Below, piece after piece: positions 17,489 to 25,899 of a DNA stretch of 53,872 nt. The notes beneath the pieces are model-generated. The model searched no databases and had not been told where the DNA came from. It saw only the letters and a program-made list of their open reading frames with translations. Location of the stretch: NCBI GenBank assembly GCA_030448225.1, contig JAUJNJ010000031.1, positions 1 to 53,872 on the forward strand. The letters are read 5' to 3'. This stretch comes from Phycisphaerae bacterium (GTDB lineage Bacteria > Planctomycetota > Phycisphaerae > Tepidisphaerales > Tepidisphaeraceae). Position 1 is the first letter of the stretch. Each line of letters begins with the position of its first letter. Made by a program: the position numbers and the translations under genes.

Positions 17489-18045
17489 GTCGTCTTCTTG
17501 CCCGGCCGGCCGAGGGTCTTGTCGACGCAGTCGTAGAGACCGTCGTGCAGCCGCTGCAGCGCCTTGTAAACGCCTTCGACGGGTCGGCCCACGGCGGCGG
17601 CGAGCGACTTGATCGTCATGCCGGGCTCGTAGCGGCGGTCGAGCAGGTCACGGTCGCGTGGGGTTAGTTTTTCCAGGCACGACGCCAACGCCTCCCGTCG
17701 CACGGAGAACTCGTCGGTCGCGCACAACTCGGCCGCCTCGGCGCTGATCCGGTCCAGCACCGACTCGTCGAACACCAGCTTGCTGCGGAGCTGCTTTGCC
17801 CTGGCGTTACGGGCCACGTTGCGGGCGACGCCGAACGCCCAGGCGAGGAAGCTGGTGCCGTGGTCGAACGTGTCGGCCCGCCGCCACAGGATCACCGACG
17901 TTTCCTGGAACACGTCGTCGGCGTCGGCGGCATTGGGGAGCAGCGCAAGGATGTAAGCGTACAACTCGCGGCGGTGCGCGACGAAGAGGCGAACCAACCG
18001 CTCCTGCTGCTGCCGCCCGGTCTCGTCATTCGCCTCGCTCACCAT
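17485..18045 (-). CDS. ECF RNA polymerase sigma factor (planctomycete/verrucomicrobial gvs1 type)
   Basis: 186 residues from the ATG at 18045; a longer start at 18117 is possible but its extra residues look unlike the family. Region 2 is clear: RLVRLFVAHRRELYAYILALLPNAADADDVFQETSVILWRRADTFDHGTSFLAWAFGVARNVARNARAK. Region 4 follows: LEKLTPRDRDLLDRRYEPGMTIKSLAAAVGRPVEGVYKALQRLHDGLYDCVDKTL, a helix-turn-helix. This resembles the Rhodopirellula/Verrucomicrobium ECF group, usually controlled by a downstream FecR-like membrane protein, exactly as here, with a 4-bp stop/start overlap. Probable regulon: its own operon and perhaps the PEP-CTERM gene upstream. A decayed copy of this gene lies at 19165-19395. 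Confidence 0.92.
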   Translation of the reverse strand: MVSEANDETGRQQQERLVRLFVAHRRELYAYILALLPNAADADDVFQETSVILWRRADTFDHGTSFLAWAFGVARNVARNARAKQLRSKLVFDESVLDRISAEAAELCATDEFSVRREALASCLEKLTPRDRDLLDRRYEPGMTIKSLAAAVGRPVEGVYKALQRLHDGLYDCVDKTLGRPGKKTT

Positions 18046-18485
18046 GTGTTGCCCGTCAGGCCCGTGGTGCGAACTGGAGGGAACGGGCTCCGCGCACTGC
18101 CGACGCGGATTGAACACTATGAAACTCCTTGCCGCGCCTCCCCAACCGTCCGACCGCCTACAAGTGTACTTGTCGGCACCCGATCAATATTGGACACGAG
18201 CGGCGTGGGGAGTCGCCCCCTGACCCGGCGCGGGTCGAGAGGGGGGCGCGCATCGGGCGTAACGGTCGCATCGTGGGAAACTTACACATATTGGGCGTGT
18301 ACCTGCGGAACCCACTCTGGAGCAGCGTAAAACCTCAGTTGCTCATGCCCCGTCAGGAGTCGCACCGCACGCGCCTGCGCGAGCGGCAGGGGCGGGCACA
18401 CAGTCCCATCGACGAAAACGCTAGCGTTCCGTGCGTCGGCACCTCTTGGCCATCGGCGCGCCATCACGCCGGGGAGGGCGCCGCG
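18046..18485. other. Intergenic region, 440 bp, upstream of the sigma gene
   Basis: It contains no gene I can support. It should hold the promoter of the sigma/FecR operon and the 3' end of the PEP-CTERM transcript. A locally AT-rich patch around 18280-18345 (GGGAAACTTACACATATTGG) is the best place for a promoter, but the spacing is uncertain. Confidence 0.4.
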
Positions 18486-19064
18486 TCAGACGGCGGCGCG
18501 ACGACGACGGCGGGCGAGGAGGCCCAGTGCGCCGACGCCGAGAAGGCTCAGCGCCGCCGGCTCGGGCACGTTCGCCGGCTGTACCGTGATGCTGGCGAAC
18601 TCCGGGTCGCTGCCGTTGCGGAACATGACGCGGGACAGGTTGGTGAAGGTCTCTCCGAGCATGTAAGTTGCCGTCTCGCCCGTCAGTACGAACGCCTGCG
18701 ATGCCACCTCTGCGTTCGCAGCGTCGTAGCCGTAGACCGTCATGTTTGGCGGGTTGCCGTAGCGCGTCCTGGCATCGAACGACACGAGCGAGAACAGCTC
18801 GCTCGGGGTCGTGCTCGCCAGCTGGAACCCACCGCCCCACCCGCCATCTTGCAGCATGCCGTTGTGGATATTGAGGCCGGTAAACGAGGCCTCGCTGACC
18901 ATGAAGCCCGCTTCGGTGTACGTGCCGTCGTCGTCACCAGGGCCGCCGAGCTGTTGGTTGGGGACCTCGAATCCGAGGACGGTGGCGCCGGACGATTCGG
19001 CTTCTGCGAAGAACAGGGTAGCAACAGTGGACAGCGCGAGCGCGAAGAGCTTGGTACGGCGCAT
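18486..19064 (-). CDS. PEP-CTERM-sorted secreted protein, paralogous to the outer domain of the FecR fusion
   Basis: 192 residues from the ATG at 19064, which has a very strong GGAGGAGG site. Layout: signal peptide (MRRTKLFALALSTVATLFFAEA), a ~135-residue domain beginning FEVPNQQLGG, then NVPEPAALSLLGVGALGLLARRRRRAAV, a complete PEP-CTERM tail (VPEP, hydrophobic helix, Arg cluster). The tail predicts cleavage and sorting by an exosortase, probably for surface or matrix display. The domain shares long identical stretches (GDDDGTYTEAGF, SFTGLNI, GMLQDGGWGGGF, DARTRYGNP, LTGETATY, LSRVMFRN) with the FecR fusion at 15998-17488. No enzyme motif is seen. No exosortase gene is in the window. Confidence 0.92.
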   Translation of the reverse strand: MRRTKLFALALSTVATLFFAEAESSGATVLGFEVPNQQLGGPGDDDGTYTEAGFMVSEASFTGLNIHNGMLQDGGWGGGFQLASTTPSELFSLVSFDARTRYGNPPNMTVYGYDAANAEVASQAFVLTGETATYMLGETFTNLSRVMFRNGSDPEFASITVQPANVPEPAALSLLGVGALGLLARRRRRAAV

Positions 19065-19164
19065 GGTTCCTCCTCCGGAAATGGTGCTGGGCGAAATGAC
19101 GATCACACCTTGATCAAATGATGTGGATACGGTGCTTGCGGACGTCGCCCCACTAGAGCTGACT

Positions 19165-19395
19165 CGGACGACAATGCTGCGTTGCGGGCGACCCGGAATG
19201 ACCATGGGGCCATGCGAGAAAGTTGGTCCCGTGCACGAATCTGTCGCTCCGAAGCCACAGAACCGCCGACGTCTCATAAGACGTGTCGCCGGCGTCCGGG
19301 GGCACTGAGGAGCAGCGCCCGGAGTAGGCGCAGGGCCCCCGGCGGTGCGCGACGAAGGCGTCGGACCAACCGCTCGTGCACATCTGTAGCCCACC
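19165..19395 (-). pseudogene. Decayed copy of the ECF sigma gene (region 2 only)
   Basis: On the minus strand one frame encodes DAFVAHRRGPCAYS...DTSYETSAVLWLRSDRFVHGTNFLAWPHG, which tracks LFVAHRRELYAYI...DVFQETSVILWRRADTFDHGTSFLAWAFG of the intact sigma factor at 17485-18045. The DNA aligns too, notably GCGGTGCGCGACGAAG and CGGACCAACCGCTCGTG-type blocks. It has frame shifts and no region 4, so it cannot be functional. It sits directly upstream of the PEP-CTERM gene, at the position the sigma gene holds relative to the FecR fusion. Confidence 0.75.
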
Positions 19396-19804
19396 GCGCG
19401 TCGCCAGCCGAAGAACAGTTAATGGTCGCCACTCGCGCGGCCGAGGCGCGCGAGTCGAGTTGGGACCCCAAAATGCCTCGCAACGCCTCGGACGCCCACA
19501 CCATCTATTAATGTTGGCACCGCTCGCGGATTGGACACGGAGGACGCGAGAAGCCGGCCGCGTGAGGGGTTGGCGCATGGATCCGCGCATATGCCGTCGC
19601 CCTATCGAGAATGGAGGTTGATGAGAGTGTACGTGTGGATGCTGAGGCGCCCTGGCCGCGCTGCGCGAGTACGAGCACTGGGAGGTGGGGTAGATCGAGC
19701 ACCTCGCGCTGCCGGAGGGGAACGCGCTGTCGGCGCAGGTGCCGGCGGCACGTGGTGCGAGAGCAACTCGAGGAGCGCCGCTCGTGCGGTCGGTGAGGCG
19801 GCGG

Positions 19805-20462
19805 CGGTGAGCGCGAACGAGGTGATGTTCCGGCAGATGGCCAAGACGATCCCGCAGCTCGCGCGGATGGCGCGGCCGGACGGCGACATCTTCTGGTACA
19901 ACCGCCGGTGGTACGAGTACGCCGGGGCGGCGGCCGATCAGATGGAGGGCTGGGGGTGGCAGCGGGTCCACACCCCGCCGTGCTCCCGGCGGTGCCGGAT
20001 CGGTGGAAGGCGTCCATCGCCAGCGGCAAGGTGGTCGAGATGGAGTTCCCGCTCAAGGGCGCCAACGGCGTGTTCCGCCCCTTCCTCACGCGCGCCGAAC
20101 CGCTTCGCGATGAGGCGGGCCGGGTCGTGCGGTGGTGCGGCACGAACACCGACGTGACCGAGCAGCGCCGCGCCGGCGAGGAGCGCGAGCGGTTGCTCGC
20201 GGGCGAGCGGGCGGCCCGCGGCGAGGCCGAGCGTGCGAGCCGGCTGAAGGACGAGTCCTTGGCAACGCGCAGCCACGAGCTGCGCACGCCGTTGAACGCC
20301 ACCCTCGGCTGGTCCCGGATCCTCGCCGACGGCAGCCGCGACGGCCGACGACCTGACCGAGGGCTGCGGACGATCGAGCGCAACGCCCGCGCCCAGCGCG
20401 CGATCGTCGAGGACCTGCTCGACGTGACGTGCCCGGGCTGCACGTCGCGTACGGGACCGTAG
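19805..20462 (+). pseudogene. Truncated PAS-domain histidine kinase
   Basis: The PAS domain is recognisable: TIPQLARMARPDGDIFWYNRRWYEYAGAAADQMEGWGWQRVH, then after a one-base frame break near 19975 AVLPAVPDRWKASIASGKVVEMEFPLKGANGVFRPFLTRAEPLRDEAGRVVRWCGTNTDVTEQ. A HisKA dimerisation region follows, with the phosphorylatable His in SHELRTPLNATLGWSRIL. It stops at DLLDV about 50 residues later, and no HATPase domain is encoded in any frame before the catalase gene. Two substitutions at normally conserved spots (DESLATRSHELR for the usual DEFLATLSHELR) also point to decay. About 190 bp upstream (19660-19800) hold further protein-like scraps of an unidentified gene. Confidence 0.75.
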
Positions 20463-20671
20463 TCGACGGCGCGAGGTCCGCCGATTCCTGTCGCTCCCCC
20501 ATTCTGCTGATCGGCTGGCGGCACGCCGATCGGCGTACGCTCACGAGCCGCCGAAGTTCCGATGTTCACAGGGCGACGGCCACCTGCTAGTGTCGCGCGT
20601 TCCGTCCGCAGGCGACCCCGCGCGGGGCCACCTCCACCCCCGCCCCACGGCTTCGCGAAGGAGAACACGCC

Positions 20672-21559
20672 ATGATCCTCAAACTCGACCGCCTGATGAC
20701 CGACCTTCCGATGCCCGACGGCCCCGACGCCAACGCCGCCGCCGCCCTGCAGGAGTTGCTCGGCGGCAAGTACGGCGAGATGTCGACGCTGATGAACTAC
20801 ACGTTCCAGTCGTTCAACTTCCGCGGCCGCAAACCGATCCGCCCGTTCTACGACCTGATCTCGAACATCGCCGCCGAGGAGTACGGGCACATCGAGCTCG
20901 TTAGCTACGCGATCAACCTGCTGCTCACCGGCGCGAGCAAGCGCGGCACCGACCCGACGGCCGCCCCGCTGGCCGGGATGAAGGACGCGCGCAACAGCTA
21001 CCACTGGATCGCCAGCGGGCAGGCGGCGCTGCCGGTCGACTCGATGGGCAACCCGTGGAACGGGTCGTACGTCACCTCCACCGGGAACCTGAAGATGGAC
21101 CTCGTGTTCAACTTCCACCTCGAGTGCGGCGCCCGCGCGAACAAGATCCGCGCGTACGAGAGCACGACGGACAAGACGGCCCGGGCGATGATCGGGTTCC
21201 TGCTCGTCCGCGGCGGGGTGCACATCGTCGCCTACGCCCGGGCGCTGGAGAAGCTGACCGGGGCCGACATCGGCAAGCTCCTGCCGATCCCCGACATCAG
21301 CAACAAGAAGTTCCCCGAGGCCAAGGTCCACGAGGACCAGGGCCTGCACCGCATCCTGTACCAGTTCAGCCCGGAGGACTACGGCACGGCCGACAAGGTG
21401 TGGAACGGCCCGCACCCCGAGGACGGCCAGCCGCTCACGTTCGCCCACCTGCCCGCGGGCATGGGCGCGCCGCCGCCGGACCTCGAGCCCGAGCCGCAGC
21501 TGAACGCCCCGCTCGACCCGGATACCCTCGCCGACATCGTCAAGCGGCTGGGACAGTGA
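20672..21559 (+). CDS. Manganese (non-haem) catalase
   Basis: 295 residues. It decomposes hydrogen peroxide at a dinuclear Mn site in a four-helix bundle. All ligands are recognisable: Glu36 (GKYGEMSTLMNYTFQSFNFRG), Glu70 and His73 (IAAEEYGHIELV), Glu151 (FNFHLECGARANKIRAYE) and His184 (RGGVHIVAYARALE). The middle segment SMGNPWNGSYVTSTGNLKMDL and the tail with FPEAKVHEDQGLHRILYQFSPEDY are typical of the clostridial/Lactobacillus-type family. Intact, with an AAGGAG site before the ATG. Its neighbours on both sides are broken genes, so it stands out as under selection, presumably for oxidative-stress defence. It is followed by a strong hairpin. Confidence 0.95.
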   Translation: MILKLDRLMTDLPMPDGPDANAAAALQELLGGKYGEMSTLMNYTFQSFNFRGRKPIRPFYDLISNIAAEEYGHIELVSYAINLLLTGASKRGTDPTAAPLAGMKDARNSYHWIASGQAALPVDSMGNPWNGSYVTSTGNLKMDLVFNFHLECGARANKIRAYESTTDKTARAMIGFLLVRGGVHIVAYARALEKLTGADIGKLLPIPDISNKKFPEAKVHEDQGLHRILYQFSPEDYGTADKVWNGPHPEDGQPLTFAHLPAGMGAPPPDLEPEPQLNAPLDPDTLADIVKRLGQ

Positions 21560-21592
21560 CCGCCTGACAGCATTGAGACGGGAAGGGCCCAC

Positions 21593-21637
21593 CAACTCCG
21601 GGACCGCGACGCGCCGCGCGTCGCGGTCCCGGAGTTG
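21593..21637 (+). terminator. Perfect 21-bp hairpin after the catalase gene
   Basis: CAACTCCGGGACCGCGACGCG (21593-21613) pairs perfectly with 21617-21637 around a 3-nt loop. Only a weak T-rich tail (TCCTTTA) follows, so it is either a terminator or an mRNA-stabilising 3' hairpin. It may also serve transcription arriving from the right. Confidence 0.7.
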
Positions 21638-21948
21638 TCCTTTACCGGCATCGCCTCGCGCAGCGCGCACGGCCACAACGGTGAGCGTGCGGGTCCTGCG
21701 CGCGCGTGGGTGGTTGCAGTCGCGGGGTTGACCCGCAAACGGGACGGGAGTGGATCCTAAGCGGAGAAACTGCCGGCTACAGCGTTGTTACACGTTACGT
21801 CTATCGGCCCACCCGCGCGACAGCGGCCCACCCGCTTCAGCGGCCGGCGGTGCCCCACGCGGGACGCTAGGCGAAGACCGAAACCGCTCCAATCGACCCG
21901 TAAGACGACCCTGCCCCCGCCAACTCGCACGACGCGTCAGGCCGCTCG

Positions 21949-23158
21949 CTACGCGTACACCTCGTCGATGCGCGCCGTGGTCGAGGATCGCGATCGGCCG
22001 GCCGTCGGGCATGGGCACCCCGGCGCCGGGGTCGATGCCGACCGCGTCGAAGATGGTGGACGCGACGTCCGCCGGGCTACAGGGCGGTCGGTGACGAACG
22101 CGCGTGCTTGTCCGTCGCGCCGACCACGCTACCCCCTGCACCCCCGCCCCGGCGAACAACACGCTCCCGGCCCCCGGCCAATGGTCGCGGCCGCCGTCGG
22201 CGTTGACCCGCGGCGTCCGGCCGAACTCGCTCATGCACACGACCAGCGTCTCCTGCAACAGCCCGCGGTCGTGCATGTCCCCGATCAGCGTGGAGAACCC
22301 GGTGTCGAAACCGGCAGCGCTCCTCGAGGCCCTGCCAGATCCGTGCGTGGTGGTCCCAGCCGCCGAAGTTCACCTGCGCGAACCGAACGCCCCGCTCGAC
22401 GAGCCGCCGGGCCAGCAGGCAACCCTGGCCGAACTCCGAGCGGCCGTAGCGGTCGCGGAGCGCGGTCGGCTCGGCGTCCACGTCGAACGCGTCCCGCGCT
22501 TCACGCGGAGTGGACGAATCGGGCAGGCGAAAGCCCGGGTCGTTCGGGCTGCCCGTCGCGAACGACTCACACCGGCCGCCGAGCCAGCGCTCTTGCCCAG
22601 TTCCCACATGAAGGCCGGGTTCCGTGGGATCGCGACGTACGGCGGCAGATCGCCGGCGGAGTGCGACGACCGGTGCGCGACGACCGCCCCCATCGACGGG
22701 TGGTCGCCGAACGGCGAGCCGGGGCGGCCGCTGAGCACCCGATTGGTGGCGGCCTCGTGGTGCCCGCTGTCGTGGCTCTGCGAGCGGACCAGGCACACCT
22801 TGTCCATCGTCCGCGCCATGCGGTGGAGCAGCGCGCGCCGACGCAAACCGGCGACGTTCGTCGGGATCGACCCGAACTTGCCGCGGACCTCCTCCGGCGC
22901 GCCGGCTTCACGTCGAACGTGTCGAGGTGGGACAGACCACCCCGAGGAACACGAGCAGGACCGACTTCGCACGCGGCGACGCCCCGGCGGCGGCCGTCGT
23001 CCCGCGTGCGGGCGCCCGCCCCGCCGCCAGAGCGCGCCCCCCGAGCAGGCCGGGAGTGCCAGCCCGAGCGCGCCCGCGCGCCGCCGCGGGACGAAGCCAC
23101 GTCGCGAGACGCCCGGGCAGAGTGGGTCGCGGCGGCCGCCGGGGATTTCGTCGATCAT
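21949..23158 (-). pseudogene. DUF1501 (Tat-exported sulfatase-like) gene, broken by several frameshifts
   Basis: Pieces in different minus-strand frames together give a full DUF1501 protein. These are a start with a twin-arginine signal (MIDEIPGG... SRRGFVPRRRAGALGLALPA), then [152 protein letters not shown] and the end DGRPIAILDHG...RIDEVYA with a stop at 21949. The coding content is complete and the frame breaks are single bases, so sequence error is as likely as real decay. The family is common in planctomycetes, usually next to a DUF1549/DUF1553 gene, which is not present here. Confidence 0.75.
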
Positions 23159-23394
23159 GGGGAAGCCTCTCGTGGTAATGCACAGGTCCGCGCGTCGCCG
23201 GTCGCACCGCCGCAGCGCGTCGGGTCACCGCCCGCGTCCCACCGCCGGGACGCGCAATCCTTCGAGTCCTGCATCGGGAACCGGCACATGTGAGACCTGC
23301 CGGGCCCCCGCAACCTACCCGTTCCAAGGCCGGGGACGTAACTGACATTCGCAGCAGCCGATCGTGGGCCCAGGAACATCTGCGCAGCCGTGCC

Positions 23395-23990
23395 CGACGC
23401 CTCACCGCGCGGGCCGCTCCCGTGGCGGACCACACTGGCCCCCCGCGCGACCGGTACGGCAAGTCGAACTTCGGCGACGGGTGCCTGCTGGCCCGGCCGC
23501 TGGTCGAGCACGGCGTGCGATCCGTGGAGGTGGATCACGGCGGGTGGACACGCACGTCGACAATCCCGAAGCGCGCGAAGGCCTATTGCCCGCCGCTCGA
23601 CAACGCGCCGAGCGCGCTGCCGGCCGACTGCGAGTCGCGCGCATGCTGGAGAGCAGCCTTGTCGTCGTGGCGACCGAGTTCGGCCAGACGGAGATCGACC
23701 AGATCGGCTGCCGCAGCCACCACGCGATCGCCAGCTCCGGCCTCTTGGCCGGCGGGGGCGTGCGCGCGGGCAGGTCTACGGCGAGGCCCACTAGAACGGC
23801 CACGCCGTCAGCAAGCCCCCCGTCACCGTGCTCGACTTCAACGCCACCATCGCCCACGCGATGGGCCTGCCGCTGACCGAGCCATCGCATCCGCGCCGGC
23901 ACGCAGAAGTTCACAATCACCGGCAAGGACACGCAGCCGAAAAAGCGCGCCGATCCTGCCGCGCTTTGGCTGGCCGCTCGGTGAGCGGTC
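23395..23990 (+). pseudogene. C-terminal remnant of a second DUF1501 gene
   Basis: Plus-strand pieces spell [89 protein letters not shown] and VLDFNATIAHAMGLPLTE, i.e. the second half of a DUF1501 protein in changing frames. The N-terminal half with the Tat signal is absent. It is divergent from the first copy at 21949-23158 and equivalent segments differ clearly, so this is not a simple recent duplication. It is non-functional as it stands. Confidence 0.7.
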
Positions 23991-24593
23991 ACCATCCTCA
24001 CGGCAGCGGTCGTGGAAGTGGGCACATGCCGCCCGGTAATCCGGCGAGCACAAGCCGCATCCTGCTGGCAAAGGTTGGGCCGGCAATGCGCGTATGGGCG
24101 GTCGAACCCCTAGCGGAACTGCGCCTGCCGGCACCGGTGCCATCCCAGTTAAACGACATGTTCGGGTCGACCTGTTCGGTGACGTGACGAACCCCCACGT
24201 CCGCCGCGGCTCGACCCGCTGCCCCGCGGCGCGCGCGCAGCGGCGGCGGCGGCAGCAACCCGACCAGGCGGAGGGCGAGGAGCGTGCCTCGCGGCGCACC
24301 CGCCTGCGGCTTCGCGTCGGACTCGCGGCAGCCGTCCGCCGGGTCGCGGGCGGACGGGCGGGCACGGCCGGCCGGCGAGATGGTGAAGGCGAAGGCGGTG
24401 GCCGAACGTCGGCTCGTGCTGGCGGGCTACCGATTAGCCGTCACGTTCGTGGCGCCGCCGGGGAGTGAGCCGAGCCCCCGCCTTCCCCGCCGGGTCGCGC
24501 CGCCCTGTCACGTGCGCGCCACCGTCTCGCACGTTCACGACCGCAGGGATTACAATGCGAGCCGTTCGGCGGTCGGACACACAGCGCGGAGGC
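23991..24593. other. Non-coding or fully decayed stretch, about 600 bp
   Basis: No gene can be supported. Short protein-like scraps (for instance VAERRLVLAGYRLAV near 24400-24445) may come from a decayed gene but are too short to assign. The end of the stretch must include the promoter of the secreted protein that starts at 24594. Confidence 0.4.
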
Positions 24594-25838
24594 ATGATGT
24601 TCGAGCTCCTGGAGTCGCGGACGTTCTTGTCGGGGAACGTCGACGCCTACCTGTCGCGCGGCAGCCTCGTACTGCGCGGCGACGGCGCGGGCAACGAGGT
24701 GACGGTGACCGTGGGGCCGCCGGACGGCGGCGGCGCGGGCACCGTCGTGGTTTCGGGCGGCGGCGACACCACCGTGAACGGCGGTGCGGGCGCCGCCACG
24801 CTGGGGCCGGCCACGCGCGACGTGCGGGTGCGCCTCGGCGGCGGCGACGACCGCCTGACGCTCGCGGGCCTCCGCGTCGGCCGCGACCTGTACGTCCGCG
24901 GCGCCGCCGGGTCGGACGCGGTGACGCTCGACAGCGTCAGCGTCGCGGGCCGCGCGTCGCTCTCCACCGGCGCGGGCGCCGACACGCTCACGTTCGGCGC
25001 GGCCGCCTTCGCCGGGCCGGCGCTCGTCCGGCTCGGCGCCGGCGACGACGCGGCCACCGGCGCCGCCACGTTCGCCGCCGGCCGGCGGATCGACGAGGGC
25101 CCCGGTGCGGACGTCATCACGCTCGACGAGGACGGCGGCGGCGGCGAAGGCGACGGCGCTGACGTCGTCACTAAGTCGTTCGACTTCCGGCTCGGCGCGC
25201 AGGGGTGGACCGCCGGCTTCGCGGACTACCCGGTCGGCATCACCCCCGACGCCGGCTACGAGCTGGATTCCGGCATCCGGCCGCTCCCGTCGGAGCTCGG
25301 CGACGGCGGCACGGGCTTCCTGCTCAGCGGCCACAATCGGTCGGACGACCTGTTCATGTACCTCACGCGCCGACTCGGGCCGGAGGACGGCGTGGTGCCG
25401 GGCCAGTCGTACCGCGTCGGCTTCGACCTCACGTTCGCCTCCGACGCCCCCACCGGCTGCGTCGGGATCGGCGGGTCGCCGGGCGAGAGCGTGTACCTCA
25501 AGGCCGGCGCCGCGCCCGTCGAGCCGGCCGCCGTCGCCCGCGACGACGGGGGCGAGGGCGCGGAGCCGTACTACCGGCTGAACGTCGACCAGGGGAGCCA
25601 GTCGCAGGGCGGGGCCGCGGCGTCGGGCGTCGGCACGATCGACAACGGGCTGGCGTGCGAGGAGGTGCACGCGGACCCGCCGTTCGTCTCGCTCGAGCGC
25701 GCCCACGAGCACGACGCGCTCGTCACGGCCGACGCGGACGGTCAACTGTGGCTCGTCGTCGGCACCGACTCCGGCGTCGAGGGGCTCACGACGCTCTACT
25801 ACCAGAACGTCACGGCCACGCTGACGCCCGCGGAGTAG
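24594..25838 (+). CDS. Secreted protein with planctomycete LEPR-like leader and Gly/Asp-rich repeats
   Basis: 414 residues from the ATG at 24594 (ATG at 24597 is equally possible; GGAGG lies just upstream). The N-terminus MMFELLESRTFLSG is the short 'FE-LE-R-LLS' leader seen on many planctomycete extracellular proteins. Residues ~15-190 are Gly/Asp/Ala-rich with RTX-like pieces (GGGDDRLTL, GAGADTLTF, GAGDDAATG, GPGADVITL). Residues ~200-410 form a globular region (SFDFRLGAQGWTAGFADYP...GQSYRVGFDLTFASDAPTGCVGIGGSPGESVYLKAG...LWLVVGTDSGVEGLTTLYYQNV) that looks like a beta-sandwich. No enzyme motif is seen. Intact and very GC-rich; probably a surface or matrix protein. Confidence 0.75.
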   Translation: MMFELLESRTFLSGNVDAYLSRGSLVLRGDGAGNEVTVTVGPPDGGGAGTVVVSGGGDTTVNGGAGAATLGPATRDVRVRLGGGDDRLTLAGLRVGRDLYVRGAAGSDAVTLDSVSVAGRASLSTGAGADTLTFGAAAFAGPALVRLGAGDDAATGAATFAAGRRIDEGPGADVITLDEDGGGGEGDGADVVTKSFDFRLGAQGWTAGFADYPVGITPDAGYELDSGIRPLPSELGDGGTGFLLSGHNRSDDLFMYLTRRLGPEDGVVPGQSYRVGFDLTFASDAPTGCVGIGGSPGESVYLKAGAAPVEPAAVARDDGGEGAEPYYRLNVDQGSQSQGGAAASGVGTIDNGLACEEVHADPPFVSLERAHEHDALVTADADGQLWLVVGTDSGVEGLTTLYYQNVTATLTPAE

Positions 25839-25899
25839 CGCCCGGCGCGGCGCGGGCGCACGGCCGATGAACGCGCGGCCGTCGCCCGCGGGCCTCCCG

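Noticed and set aside
20463..20671. A continuation of the kinase with an HATPase domain
   Set aside because: None of the frames contains the N, G1 or G2 box of an HATPase, and only about 200 bases remain before the catalase gene.
24360..24480. Possible remnant of an S1/P1-type nuclease (AERRLVLAGYRLAV)
   Set aside because: Only about 15 residues resemble the end of that family; too short and composition-biased to support.
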